64,000 bases of DNA. It comes from Dasypus novemcinctus. Lineage: Eukaryota; Chordata; Mammalia; Cingulata; Dasypodidae. This document shows positions 12,222-24,089 of the stretch, piece after piece. Positions within the stretch are counted from its first letter, which is position 1. Each line of letters begins with the position of its first letter. Position numbers and translations under genes: made by a program. The stretch spans positions 35,398,365 to 35,462,364 of the forward strand of contig NC_080673.1 in NCBI RefSeq assembly GCF_030445035.2, in the 5' to 3' direction. Under the pieces are notes generated by a model. The model was given only the letters and a program-made list of their open reading frames with translations. It searched no databases and was not told the DNA's origin.

Positions 12222-12736
12222 TGCAACAGTAGATTTGAACAAGCAGAAGAAGGAGTGAGTGAAATAGAAGACAGGACAATAAAACCATACAGCCAAAGAA
12301 CATATAAAGGATAGAAAAATTCAGCAGTGTCTCAGGGATTTGAGTGACTGTACAAAGTGCACAAACATGCTTTATGGGTGTCTCAGGAGGAGGAGAGAAG
12401 GGAAATGGGGCAGAAAGACTATTTGAGGAAATAATGGCCCAAAATTTCCCAACTTTTATGAAAGACATAAATATGCATGTCCAGGAAGTGCAGCATACTC
12501 CAAAGAGAATAAATCCTAATAAATCTACTCTAAGACACGTACTAATCAGAAAGTCAAGTGTCAAAGATAAAGAGAATTTTGAGAGCAGCAAGAGAAAAGC
12601 CACTCATCACATATAAGCAATCCTCTATAAGATTATATGCCAATTTATCATTAGGAACTATGGAAGCAAGAAGGCAGTGGCATGATATATTTAAGGTACT
12701 GCAAGAGAATAACTGTCAGTTAAGAATTCTTTATGG
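12222..12736 (+). mobile_element. Old L1/HAL1 ORF1, 3' part (continuation)
   Basis: This continues the element broken at 10,084. It includes recognisable L1 ORF1 coding landmarks: GAGAATTTTGAGAGCAGCAA, AAGCCACTCATCACATATAA and GGAAGCAAGAAGGCAGTGGC. It is broken by stops and then by the SINE at 12,737. No functional ORF1 protein could be made. Confidence 0.75.
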
Positions 12737-13088
12737 GGAAACGGACTTTGGCCCAGTGGTTAGGGCGTCCGTCTACCATATGGGAGGTCCGCGGTTCAAA
12801 CCCCGGGCCTCCTTGACCCGTGTGGAGCTGGCCATGCGCAGTGCTGATGCGCGCAAGGAGTGCCGTGCTACGCAAGGGTGTCCCCCGCGTGGGGGAGCCC
12901 CACGCGCAAGGAGTGCGCCCGTGAGGAAAGCCGCCCAGCGTGAAAAGAAAGAGCAGCCTGCCCAGGAATGGCGCCGCCCACACTTCCCGTGCCGCTGACG
13001 ACAACAGAAGCGGACAAAGAAACAAGACGCAGCAAATAGACACCAAGAACAGACAACCAGGGGAGGGGGGGAAATTAAATAAATAAAT

Positions 13089-13118
<30 letters not shown>
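12737..13118 (+). mobile_element. DAS-type SINE, short young subfamily, full length
   Basis: It begins GGAAACGGACTTTGGCCCAG, has the B-box-like GGTTCAAACC, retains many CpGs and ends in AAATAAATAAATCTT plus a long uninterrupted poly(A) (about 13,096-13,120). A perfect 15-bp duplication, AAGAATTCTTTATGG, flanks it (12,722-12,736 and 13,119-13,133). Both features point to a young insertion. Confidence 0.95.
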
Positions 13119-13120
<2 letters not shown>

Positions 13121-13133
13121 GAATTCTTTATGG

Positions 13134-13490
13134 AGCAAAACTGTCCCTTGAAAATCAGGACCAGTTTGAAATATGCACAAGTAAATAGAAACAGAGAGAG
13201 TTCATCAAAAGAGACCTGTCCTGTAAGAATTACTAAAGGAAATTCTGCAGGTCCAAAGGTAAAGAGAGGAGAGAGTGACTTGGAGTAGTGTGAAGAAATG
13301 AAGATCATCAGTAAGGGTAACCAAAAAGGTAAATGCGAAACCCAATAGTACTTTATCCTCAATATACAACTCTCCTCTTTTCATTTGTTTAAGAATCAGA
13401 ATATAATTGAACAAGAAAGGGCACATTTCCTGATAACACACATGCAAAATCTAAAGTGGGACAAAAACAACATAAAGAGGGGAACAAGGG
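13134..13490 (+). mobile_element. Old L1/HAL1, ORF1 end and inter-ORF region (continuation)
   Basis: GAGCAAAACTGTCCCTTGAA followed by TTCATCAAAAGAGACCTGTC and GTGAAGAAATGAAGATCATC matches the stretch that follows ORF1 in L1/HAL1 elements. It joins the 12,222-12,736 segment across the SINE. Confidence 0.7.
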
Positions 13491-13536
13491 TATATGGGAG
13501 CAGAGTATGTGTGTGTTACTAAAGCTAAATTGGCAT

Positions 13537-14010
13537 TGTTACCAGATGGCTCTGGTTTCTAGGTTTTTAGGTTCTTGGCTCATGTCACGTAAAAGAATTT
13601 AAGGACACACTATAGGGTAGGCAAGGGAGTAAAGAGTTCATTAAGAAATGAGAAAAGTGCACTATCTGAGAAATGGCCAGTGCGTGTTCCACAGGGTGAG
13701 TTGCATGTGTAGGGTTCCAGTCAGGACATTTTAAAACCTTTCCCCTTCATAGTATTTGCTGTTCTGATTGGTTGCCCCAACTGTCAATTCTAAGGAGATC
13801 TTTTGAGGATATACAGGGCTTTCCCTTGACCCCGAATGGGATTCTCATTCCAAATGAGATTCTCATGGTAGGTGTCTTGAGAGATCCCTCAGGAGTTTCC
13901 AGGGTGAGATCTTATGGCCATGTGGTTTGACAGCCAAGCTGTCTATCAGCCATATTGTCTGCTGGCCTTAGCTGCCTTCTCCATTTCGCTATACTAACCT
14001 GCCTCAGTAT
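13537..14010 (-). mobile_element. Retroviral solo LTR, ERV1-like
   Basis: The plus strand starts TGTTACCAGATGGCT and ends near CTGCCTCA, giving TG...CA ends on either strand. The plus-strand TTCATTAAGAAATGAG near 13,640 corresponds to the degraded AATAAA of the related copies at 59.6-60.0 kb, where the sense strand is minus. No retroviral genes are attached. Confidence 0.5.
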
Positions 14011-14101
14011 CATTTCAGATTAGTAGATTATAGATGTAGGTTGTGAAATATAAACCTCTGGGTAACCACAAAGAAAATATTTTTAAAATATACAGAAGCA
14101 G

Positions 14102-14474
14102 GGGAAACGGACTTTGGCCCAGTGGTTAGGGCGTCCGTCTACCATATGGGAGGTCCGCGGTTCAAACCCCGGGCCTCCTTGACCCGTGTGGATCTGGCCA
14201 TGCGCAGTGCTGATGCGCGCAAGGAGTGCCCTGCCACGCAGGGTGTCCCCCGCGTGGGGGAGCCCCACACGCAAGGAGTGCGCCTGTGAGGAAGCCGCCC
14301 AGCGTGAAAAGAAAGTGCAGCCTGCCCAGGAATGGCGACGCCCACACTTCCCGTGCCGCTGACGACAACAGAAGCGGACAAAGAAACAAGACGCAGCAAA
14401 TAGACACCAAGAACAGACAACCAGGGGAGGGGGGGAAATTAAATAAATAAATAAATCTTTAAAAATATATATAT
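14102..14474 (+). mobile_element. DAS-type SINE, short young subfamily, full length
   Basis: It is nearly identical to the copy at 12,737, starting GGGAAACGGACTTTGGCCCA, with the same internal deletion relative to the long subfamily. It is flanked by ATATACAGAAGCAG at 14,088-14,101 and 14,475-14,488. Its tail is a TAAATAAATAAATCTTT stretch followed by a TA tract. Confidence 0.94.
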
Positions 14475-14488
14475 ATATACAGAAGCAG

Positions 14489-15120
14489 AAATGAGAAAGG
14501 GAGAGACCATGTACCTCACAAAATACCAACTAATATTGGTATACTCTCATCAACTGATAAAACATCTAAACAGAAGATCATTAAGGAAACAGAGAACTTG
14601 AATACTATGATAATATGATAAATGAGGTAGACCTAACAGATCTATTCAGAATATCATTGCACCCCAAAACAGCATGATATACATTCTTCTCAAGGTCACA
14701 TGGATCAGTCTCCAGGATAGACCACATGATCGGTCACAAAACAAGTCTCAAAAACTCTAGATAGAAATTATACAAAGCGTCTTCTTTGATCATAATGGAA
14801 TGAAGCTGGAAATCAACAGGTGGGGCACTGGAAAATCTGCATATATATGCAAATCAAACAATCAGCAGGTCAAAGAAGAAATTGCAAAGGGAAACAGTGC
14901 ATATCATGAGATGAATTAAAACAAGTACACAGTATATCAGAACTTATGGGATGCAGGATAGGCAATGAGGAGAGAGAGATGTATAACTCTAAATGCTTAC
15001 CTTAAAAAAGAAGAAAGAGCTAAAATCAAACCTACAAAGTGACCTCACCAATAAAATAACAGGTTGGAAACCAAAAACAAACATTTCCAAACCATCATTA
15101 ACAAAAAATAAATTTTGACC
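14489..15120 (+). mobile_element. Old L1 ORF2 fragment, endonuclease domain region, degraded
   Basis: GACCTAACAGATCTATTCAG, ACATTCTTCTCAAGGTCACA, CCAGGATAGACCACATGATC and GATCATAATGGAATGAAGCT follow the order of the L1 ORF2 endonuclease C-terminal coding sequence, including the Ser-Asp-His-like region (degraded here). Stops and frameshifts are frequent. It is probably the 3' continuation of the L1 beginning at 8.35 kb, with some ORF2 sequence missing. Confidence 0.72.
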
Positions 15121-16194
15121 CACCTTACTACAGGAAAATATAAATTATTTCTATATTCTTTCCAAAGCAATTGATATTACAAAATTGCAATCATATGAAG
15201 AGATAGATCACAGTACACATCACACATCAGAAAAAGTAGGAAAATTTTAATATAGGAATATATCACACATTTAATTTATTAAAAATATTATATTTTTCTG
15301 GATTTTGTGATGTGTGTAAGTTTATCATCTTTTTAAGAAATTTTATTTCTTTTCTTTTTCTGTAAATTTCATATTTTAATGTGACTTCTTTTCTCATTCT
15401 AAATAAAATTTGAGGTTAATATCTGGTTTTGTTTTTGTGATTTTGTTTTATTTCTCTTAATGAGGATACATGAAATTATATAGCCTATAGGTGCCCACAA
15501 AGCCTGGATCCAGACTTTCATATCTACATATATATTAATATCATCTAGATGCTCTATCTACCAGAGTGAAAATTTTAAAAATATACATATGGTGGATTAT
15601 CTTTTATATGTTAATGTAAGAATACAGTTCTATAGAAAAGTAAATTGGTATAACCTTACCGAAATAAAACTGAAAATTTTACAATTAGTTCATGTATTTT
15701 TTTTAAAGAGAAATTCTTAGGATTCTAGTACATGTACTGAATAGTATCTATTGTTTCTGAGTGCACTTAAGCAATAGCATTTTGATAAAAGTGAGGCTAC
15801 ATCATGCCCTTTTGAAATAGCATCATTGTGGTATAATATAAAGATATCAGAGTAGGAATCAGACGGCTAATTTTTTTCTTTGGTTAGATCATTAAATCAG
15901 TTTCTTCATCTAAAAAATTAGAGGATTGACTAAAATACCTTATTCTAACATTTTAGGAGTATTATCAACAATTCATCAGAATATATTAAAAAAACATCAT
16001 TACAAAATATATTCACCTTTGCATTGTGACACAAAACTAACTAAAATGTTCAAGCATTGGAGGAGCTTAGTCAATGCTTAGTATTATCAATGAATGTCAA
16101 TGTTTATCAAACTTCCATCTAGATGAATTTTCAACATTTTTTCTACTGTATTCAGGTGTCTCCTTTTTTAAGAGAGAAAATGGAGGACTAGTTG
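15121..16194. other. AT-rich intergenic DNA, no gene seen
   Basis: No ORF, RNA gene or repeat boundary can be supported. Several T-rich stretches around 15,280-15,470 could be decayed L1. Confidence 0.4.
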
Positions 16195-16199
16195 CAACT

Positions 16200-16720
16200 T
16201 CCTAGGTCAACTAGACTCTGTATCAGCTGTAATGTAGACTCAAATAACAATGACTTAAGATTATTTCTTCCCTTATAAAACAAATCTAGAGATAAGCAAC
16301 CCAGGATTAGTATAGAAGCTTCATGAATTCCTTTTAGAACCAGACTCTGTCTTACACTTTGCTTTCTTCAGGGTGATCCTCATGATCGAAAAATGGCTGC
16401 TAGAGACCTAGTCATCATATTTGCATATCATAGCAGGATGGAATCAAATCTAGAAAGGGTATAACTTCTCCTTTAAAGTAGATTTCTTTGAAGAACATAT
16501 AACACTTTCACTGCAGCTCATTGGCCAAAATTTAGTTACTTGGCCACAGCTAGCTGCAAGGAAGGGTGGAGAATGTCCTCATTTTCTCATGGATGGCAAT
16601 GTGTCCAACAAACATCAAGACTGTTAATACTAAAAAAGTACAAGAGAATGGAAATTGGGCTATTCTCAATAAAGAATGGATATGGTTAGCAACCTCTGCG
16701 ACAGCACTTTTAGCTTATCT
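16200..16720 (+). repeat. Old placental interspersed repeat (family not named)
   Basis: The sequence has landmarks of a repeat common in placental genomes: AATGACTTAAGATTATTTCT, AAAATGGCTGCTAGAGACCT, CTCATTGGCCAAAATTTAGT and CCACAGCTAGCTGCAAGGAA. A short relative of its 5' part lies at about 440-630. I recognise the pattern but do not assign a family. Confidence 0.45.
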
Positions 16721-18997
16721 TCTATGGAGTGATAACAATTATTGCCTAAGAGTTTGCTTAGATCCTGGCCATAATCCTCTGCTCCTATGTTTTTTCCTGG
16801 TTTCTCTCCCAATGCCTTAACCTGAATTTTTCTCTTTCAGCAGGGAATACTTGATTATTCCTTTAATCATCTGCCTGACTTCTGATTTGGCTTCTGCCGA
16901 ACACTGACTCTCAAATTACAGTCCCAAGTTGGATGAGTCACTTAAGTTTGTAGTTCAGAGACCAGCACCCCAACTCCAAGCCCAACTCAGTTACTGCTAA
17001 GCTTGAACCAAACTCTCTGGCTCCCTTCATTTCCAGGACTAACAGTCTCTGCTTTTACAGTGTAAACTAAAACCTTAGGGAAAACCTTTTCTAAAATTTA
17101 CAAAGTGATAGGTTTTCAATTTTTAGCTCAATGGCTCAGAGATTATTAATTTAATAATTCACTCTCTTATTACCAAAACTTATCAACTATCTACTGTGTG
17201 CTGCATATAAAACAGGAGAGGATTCTTTTTTCTTCACAGCAACGTATTTTTATAAAACACACACTCAGGACCCAGCATGGAAAGTGGATTAATAATAGAT
17301 AATCCCCTTTTCACTCTAGAACACTTTGCCACATAAAACAATGGATCACTGTGTACTTTCACAATGCTCTCCCACTCTAATATTTCATATTTCAAGACTG
17401 TTATAGCACATTTCCTTATTTATCTCCCTAACTCTTTCAATTTCTAGGTTTTAGTTGTTGGCGCGTATACTTTGGCACTTCTCAGTGGATATTCCTATAC
17501 ACCTTCCAACAGGAATAACTTCAAAGAATTAGCCTATTTTCTGTTACTGATTATGCAACACATCATTTTGACAGCCATGACACTACTTCCTGGAATTATG
17601 AGAACACAATATCCTTAATTGGCAATTGGTGAAAGAGGTATAAAAACAATTTCCCAAGAAAATAGTGTTTGAAAAATATTTAAACTATTTTATATCAAAT
17701 GCTACTTAAATATATTTCAATATTCCAGAGGATATACTGTTAGAGAATATTTGGGGGAAGAATTGAGTAACTTAATGTAGGCCCTTTGCCTCAATGAGGT
17801 CAAATTCCTGGCAATAAGGTCAAATTGTTGGCAAATCACCAAATGTATAAATTCTGATGAGTTTCTAACCAAACACAAGGATCAGAAGGTAAAAGGGGCT
17901 TCATTTTACGATCTAAAAAGTTAATTTGGAATTTCTTAATGAAGATCTTTCACCAAATTTTAGAAAATTAAATAGAACATTGAAAATGTACTTTCTCTTT
18001 TAGGATCTTGAAACCTCCCCCCTTTCTCTCCTTAAAATCAAAGTCCCTCAAACAACAGTCTATACCTTTCTTCATCCACTCTGTCATCACTTGCTCATTT
18101 CTGTTAATTTGGCAGATAATATTACCACAAATATTAGAGAAGGATAAGCTACACTGCATAGCATGTTCAAAACCTGCAATGATTTAACATACACACACAT
18201 ATACATACTCACAGAGTATATATCTTGCCTACACAGTCTATTGCCAGCCCAGTGGCTCTCCAGAGTAGCTCCTTTCCAAATAATGCTTCTATCTTGGGGC
18301 TCCAGAATCTCAGTATAGAGCCTCCACAATCACAGTATCTGAAAAAGAATGAAAAAGAGATCATGCATCAGATTATCATTGCCTCATCCCAGAAGTGATA
18401 CATGGAACTTATTTCTGCTCACAATTCATTTGTCATAGCTAATCATATGGTTTTCCCTACTCGGAAGAAGTCTGTAAGTGCTGTGTTCCTTTGCCTATGA
18501 ATTAAATACAAGCCATTCAGCTTTATGTCCAAGACCCTTGAATGACCCAGCAATATTTCCAACTATTGTATTCTAATCCAGGTTCCCATCATTTGCTTCC
18601 TTTGTTGTAATTTGTGGGAATGCTATCTTGTCGTTAAGTTCTTGATAGCTCTTCCAAATTACAACATTAACTCATTTTTTAAAAATCTAATAACTTATTT
18701 GTTTTGCCCTCAAATGAGTTATATTTCACACTGTAATACCTTTATACATGTCCTCCCCTTTCTTTGTTCACTAAAATGTCATTTCTCTACAACCAGGATC
18801 CGTAATTTTACTTATTCTTATTTGTCATGTTTTTGGCTGTAGAGATTTCTTAGTCTCTAAGGGTATTCAGGTAGAATTTGAACAAAATCTTATTGGTCTT
18901 CTTTTACTATTGATTAAAATATTGGCCATAGAATTGAACAAAATGCCCTGTGGAGAATCTTAACCCAGGGTTCTGATGAAATGATTCAATGAGATAA
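16721..18997. other. Intergenic DNA, no gene seen
   Basis: Mostly unique sequence of ordinary composition with no supported exon, RNA gene or young repeat. Confidence 0.45.
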
Positions 18998-19196
18998 GAG
19001 TTCTTAGCAAGGGGTCCGTGAGCTTGAATTGAAATTAAAAACAAAAACAAAAACATTATTCTTGTAGGGACATGTTGGTGGGGGTGTGATATATTTATTA
19101 AATCACATACAGTGTAGTGTGGACTTAGTAAGGGGTCCATGGTTTTCACCTGACTGGCAAAGGGATCCGTGGAACAAAAAGGGTTAAGAACCCCTG
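18998..19196 (+). mobile_element. Nonautonomous hAT-like DNA element
   Basis: The right end reads GGGTTAAGAACCCCTG and the left end TTCTTAGCAAGGGGTCCGTG. GGGATCCGTGGAACAAAAA is shared with the better-preserved copy at 49.4 kb. The left terminus is eroded and the 8-bp duplication is no longer clear. Confidence 0.5.
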
Positions 19197-20226
19197 AATT
19201 ATATCCTGGATATGTATGTAAAGCTCCTGGAACACTAGCACTATCTTAAATATGGTCTCCAAAACTTACCCGAACTCATCTATTATGCAATAAGTTATTA
19301 AAATGAGACATTTCCAATTGTCTGGAAGTTTGGGTTCAGTCCCTGAAACGTAACTATTCAAGACAAGAAGCTTTGAAGTAGACAATTAAGGAGAGTGACT
19401 AGTGGAGAAAGGGGTGCTTGCCAGTTTGCCAAAAACAAAGACAGATATCCTCCCACCTACCTGAGTGCTTATTAATATACAGAAACTCAGGCCTGTTCTC
19501 TGAAGACAGTGACAAAATTCTTGGGTGTTAGTTCCCCTCGAATTTGGGGGGGGAGGGGCAAAGAAGTGGTTGGTTGAAGCACTGGTGACAAATCTTCTCT
19601 GGAAGAGTCAAAGTTTAGGATTGCAGTTGCCGAAAGTCTTGAAAGTCAGAAGAATGATGGAGGACTGCTGCGGGAGTGGCCTGTCCTTAAAGAATTTGGT
19701 GAGGAAAAGTAGCGCAATATTTCCCAAAGCCTGAGGCAGTAGCTTGGAAAACAGCCAGGCGTGAGTCATTGAGAAGGAACCCAACACTAGCAGAATGTTC
19801 CCTCTGTGTATACCATTTGGGCAAGAGTTGAGTGGCAATTGTCAGGAAAATGTTAGCCAGAAAGTACACTGCTTGAATCAGGAAACAGTATAGTGTATAT
19901 TTTGGGGAAGTGTGATGGAGATATAAAACAAGGGGAGTTCTAGAAATTAATAGGAAAGAAACATTACTTGGGCATTTAGCGTGACAGAAGGCTCAAATTC
20001 CATATTTTAAAAGGACTAGTCCCTTAGGAACTTGTCTCTTCCAATCCCTCTACCCTTTCCTCACCTCAGGGAGCCAGGGAGCCAGCAGCAGCATGGGAAA
20101 GAGTGAAACAACCCATGACCCCCATACTAAATTGCAGAATTCATGGCTTTGGTCTGAGTTGGGGCAGGGAGAAGCTTTGAGAGACAGAAGTTATGACAGT
20201 AGATTGGAGCAATATTTTATAGCTAA
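19197..20226. other. Intergenic DNA, no gene seen
   Basis: A moderately GC-rich stretch (19.5-19.8 kb) holds overlapping ORFs on both strands, but codon content and lack of splice context do not support an exon. Confidence 0.4.
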
Positions 20227-20233
20227 GTTATTT

Positions 20234-20451
20234 TTTTAAAAGATTTATTTATTTTCTCTGCCCTTCTCCCTCCCCCCCTCCCCAGTTATCTGTTCTGTGT
20301 CTATTTGCTGCGTGTTCTTCTTTGTCAGCTTCTGTTGTTGTCAGCGGCACAGTGAATCTGTGTTTCTTTTTGTTTTGTCATCTTGCTGCATCAGCTCTCC
20401 ATATGTGCTGCGCCATTCCTGAACAGGCTGCACTTTCTTTCGCTCTGGGCG
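20234..20451 (-). mobile_element. DAS-type SINE, long subfamily, 5'-truncated
   Basis: The tail (AAAAGATTTATTTATTTTCT on the plus strand) and body match other copies, but the sequence stops at CTTTCGCTCTGGGC, so the tRNA head and A/B boxes are missing. A short GTTATTT duplication lies at 20,227-20,233 and 20,452-20,458, suggesting truncation at insertion. Confidence 0.8.
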
Positions 20452-20734
20452 GTTATTTAGCCTTAAAGGCTGTGGCCTTTGCCCAATATTATCGTGCAGA
20501 AGAAGAGAAGGGAAGCCCAAAAGACAGGCTTGTAGAGCTGAATTGGGATTAAAAAAGTGGTTTCCTCTTTGCACCCCACAAAGTATAGCTAACATTATGA
20601 ACCTTCTTCAATTGTCACAGCAAATCATTCTGTCAAAACATAAGCTACAGTTTCCTGGTCACACTTCACATAGATACATGTGCATCTAGTGATAAAATGC
20701 ATCTTATATTATGATTTGCATTTGGTATCCTTCA

Positions 20735-21172
20735 TGTTGAGGGTTGAATCATGTCCCCTGCAAAAGACATGGTCAAGTCTTAATCCATATTCCCGTGGGT
20801 GTGAACCCATTTGTAAATAGAACCTTTGACAATGTTCTTGTTAAAGTGCGGACTCCTTTGTGAATAGGATCTTTGAGGATGCTATTTAGATGAGGTCAAA
20901 TTGAATGTAACTAGAGTCTTTAGAAAAGGAAATTTAGGCAGTCAGGAGAAGCCAGCAGTCAGCAGACCAAGGAGACAGAGCACCATGTGACAGAGGCAGA
21001 GAGATTGATTGCCAGCAAGTCATCACCGGAATGCTCTACCTTCGGTAGAAGGAATGGCCTGTTGATACCTTGATTTTGGATTTCTAACCTCAAAACAGCG
21101 AGCCAATAAATTCATGTCATTTAAGCCAGTTTTGTGGGCTTTGTCATAGCAGCCTTGATGAATTAAGACACT
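20735..21172 (+). mobile_element. MLT1-type solo LTR, sense
   Basis: Landmarks in order: GAGGGTTGAATCATGTCCCC, GTGTGAACCCATTTGTAAAT, GATGAGGTCAAATTGAATGT, ACAGAGCACCATGTGACAGA, CCAATAAATTCATGTCATTT and CATAGCAGCCTTGATGAATT. It is a solo LTR related to 3,597-4,015, better preserved at its 3' end. Confidence 0.68.
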
Positions 21173-21835
21173 TCATTTAACACACAGCTCACAGATTTAA
21201 ATTGTCGAAGAAGTTCTTTTTCACGGATCCTGGTAGGATACTGAAGTTTTCCCTCTTTTCTATTTTTGCCTTTTGGAATAGAAAATGTAGTAAACGTTGG
21301 ACATCAGTTGTTAGGGAAAATCAGTCTAATTCATGTGAAGATGTGTGCCTGACAGGAATTTTCCTCCTCCCCAACCTCCCATTCACCAAGGACACCCACT
21401 GTCTATCACTTCTAGCCTAGTAAGACAGAGGGAGGGAGGGGAATGTTTAGAACATAAAAGGGATATTTTAGAAAAATTGAAGGTGGAAGAATCCATACTA
21501 GACTCTTGTTTAGTATAATAGTGGAACCACAAGTTGTAGATGTTCTAGCTGGAGGTCAATTTGCATTTAAGGTCTGATTTTCTTTTACATAATCTACCTG
21601 TAGGCAAGATCATTTTGAAGGCCTTTGCCTAAGTCCTGGGGGAATGAGGTGAGGAGAGTATGAGGGGCATGCAACTTCAGAGAACCTGGGGGATGGCTGG
21701 GAAAGGATACTGAAAATGAAGCTCTGGGAAGGATTTACGACAAGTTGTACCCCTAGAACTGACCCATCCCCCATGTCTTGACACAGATTCAGGGACAATG
21801 AAGACAGAAATTGGAGCCACTCAAAAACCTCCAGT
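21173..21835. other. Intergenic DNA, no gene seen
   Basis: No supported exon or repeat boundary. A GAGGGAGGGAGGGG purine tract lies near 21,430. Confidence 0.4.
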
Positions 21836-21839
21836 ATCT

Positions 21840-22062
21840 GAGGATTCTATATGGGTCAAAATATCTACCTATTTCCCTTGTTGACCCCACTCTATCCAGT
21901 CTCCACATTTAATCTGGAGTGTCTTTTGAAATGCCATCCTAATCAAGTCATATTTCTTACTCCTCATTGCCCCAGGATAAAGCCCAAACTTGTAAGAAGG
22001 CCTACAAATGCTGTTTACCTCTCCAGCCTTAGTATTAACCCCAACCCTTTCTTAGTCTTTGT
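21840..22062 (+). mobile_element. L2 LINE, upstream part
   Basis: CTCATTGCCCCAGGATAAAG, CAAACTTGTAAGAAGGCCTA and TTTACCTCTCCAGCC follow the L2 ORF2 C-terminal order. The element is interrupted by the LTR at 22,063 and resumes near 22,490. Confidence 0.6.
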
Positions 22063-22465
22063 CTCAGTTTTCCAGGCTACTATCAAAAATAATGTGTTGG
22101 CTTAAACAATGGGAATTTATTGGCTCAGTTTCAGAGGCCAGAGGTACAAATCGAGGTGCTGTCTAGAAGACTTGCCTCCTTTTGGGGTCAGTACCATTCT
22201 AGCTGGCCAGCAAAATGCTACTATCACATGGCAATGTCCTCTTCTTTCTCTGTGGGTTCCATTTACTTCCATCTTCTGGCTCCTCCCCCTGGCTTTCTCT
22301 GTCTCTGAACTTCATCTTATAAAGGACTTCAGTAATTTGGAGTAAGACCCAAACTCATTCAATTGGGCCATAACTAAAATTATAATAGCATCTTCAAGAG
22401 ATATTATTTATAATACCCACAGGAATGCAAATTAAGACCAAGAACATAACTAAACTGGGGTACAT
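22063..22465 (-). mobile_element. MLT1-type solo LTR inside L2, antisense
   Basis: CAGTTTTCCAGGCTACTATC, GGCTTAAACAATGGGAATTT and TCTTATAAAGGACTTCAGTA are the reverse complement of a MaLR LTR, similar to the copy at 2.7-3.2 kb. It lies between two co-linear L2 segments. Confidence 0.65.
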
Positions 22466-22489
22466 AGCTCAAGTCACCACCATCCTCAA

Positions 22490-22920
22490 GAGCTAGCAAT
22501 ACCTCATGTCTTTACATCAATCCCCTCAATAAGCTTTGTTCTCTCTTGCCTCCAAGTCTTAACATACCATGTCCTGTATTAGAATTCTTGATTAGAATTT
22601 TCCACATCCATATTTACCTGAATATCTCTTATATATCTCTGTATCTGCTTAGAAGTAACTCCCTCTGGGAAAGCCTATCCCACACTAAGCCCCAATCTGG
22701 GTTGTTTCCTTTTTATATTCTACAGGCACCTGCTCTTTTCCTCTCATAGGACTTACTGCTTGCTCTGTTTTATAGTGGCTTGTGCACATGCCTGTCTCCT
22801 CCATCTGACTCTGAGCTCTGCAAGGGCAGGGATCTTGTCTCCCATTTTTATGAATAGATCCTTTATATATCTAGTTCATGCTTGACACTTATTAAACAAT
22901 TAAAACTATCAGGGAATGGT
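22490..22920 (+). mobile_element. L2 LINE, 3' part
   Basis: TCTGGGAAAGCCTATCCCAC, GACTTACTGCTTGCTCTGTT, CTCTGAGCTCTGCAAGGGCA and the final TTGACACTTATTAAACAATT keep the order of the L2 3' region. It continues 21,840-22,062 across the inserted LTR. Confidence 0.65.
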
Positions 22921-24085
22921 TTACCAGAGGCTACAACATTTGATTGTTGAAATAAAATCAGGAATTGAGGTTCTTGCCTTCTGGTAACAAAAGCAGAACC
23001 AAAGTGTCAGGTTCCCAATACCCTTTCTACAGTTCTAGAGTTTGATCTTTCTACTCATTTGATCAGACAGAACAACTTACATCTGTGTTCCTGTAGTTTA
23101 TATTTCTCTTTTATAGAATATCTATGTTGTGTTATAAAAATTTATGAATCTGTTTCTCCACCAAACTGTGAATACATATAAGAAATTAAACATATTTTCT
23201 CTATTTTAGTATTCCAAGGATTTTGCACATATTCAGAACTTAATCAGTGTTTGCTGATGTTTAATTGAACCTTTTATGTAGAATAATAATAAAAAATGAT
23301 CCCTCTAGTGGCTAATCTACAGCAGCACATTAAAAAAAATACAACTATTAAGTTAATAACCCACTTCTCACAGAAGTATGTAAAGTGAGGAGTAACTTTT
23401 AGTCTATCAATCTTACACTATGTTAGCAATAATAACTTGTCTTTTATATACCATTTTATTTATATGAGAAGGAAAAGATATGGAAAAGAATTTATTAATG
23501 ATTCTTCAAAAATATGAATTCAACCTGTACCCTGCTTCTGCAATTTGTTACGCTGCCTTTTGTCATTTTATTTTTGAAGTTGAAATAAAGTATTAAAAAA
23601 TTAAATACTTTCATTGTTCTCACTAGTTTGCCATGCATCTGTAACAGGGAATAGGATGGCTAATGGCACACATTTCCAATTTTAATTGATTAGATTTTGG
23701 ATGCATTCAGGCGATTTGGTCTGTTAACATGTGACTTGATGCAATGAGCCATATTTTAAATCTTCTCCTGTTCATGTTAGTAGATCCTACCAGTTGTTGA
23801 AAAGTTATTATTTGAACGAAAACATTCTTGACAATTTTTTCATTGGCCACATTGGATGCAGAGTAAAAAAGCAAGAGTGGTTCCAGCTTGCATACTTGGT
23901 ACATGTTGTACTTCAAGAAATGCTTTTCTGGTAATGTAATGATGTAACAATAATTTACTTCTTTATTTATCCTTGTAATACTTGTACATCCACAGATTAA
24001 TATGATAATTTTTTTTAGAAACATTTATTCTAAAAGTGCTTTGTTATACTCAAAAGGATCTTTGGGATATCAGTCACTTACCTCT
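22921..24085. other. AT-rich intergenic DNA, no gene seen
   Basis: No supported exon or repeat boundary. Confidence 0.4.
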
Positions 24086-24089
24086 GTAC

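Noticed and set aside
12737-12815. tRNA genes at the SINE heads
   Set aside because: A- and B-box-like motifs are present, but each is the 5' end of a SINE with a body, tail and target-site duplication.
14083-14529. 148-codon minus-strand ORF with repeated homologues elsewhere in the window
   Set aside because: The apparent protein family (also at 12.7, 37.4 and 56.9 kb) is the antisense translation of the short SINE subfamily, not a gene family.
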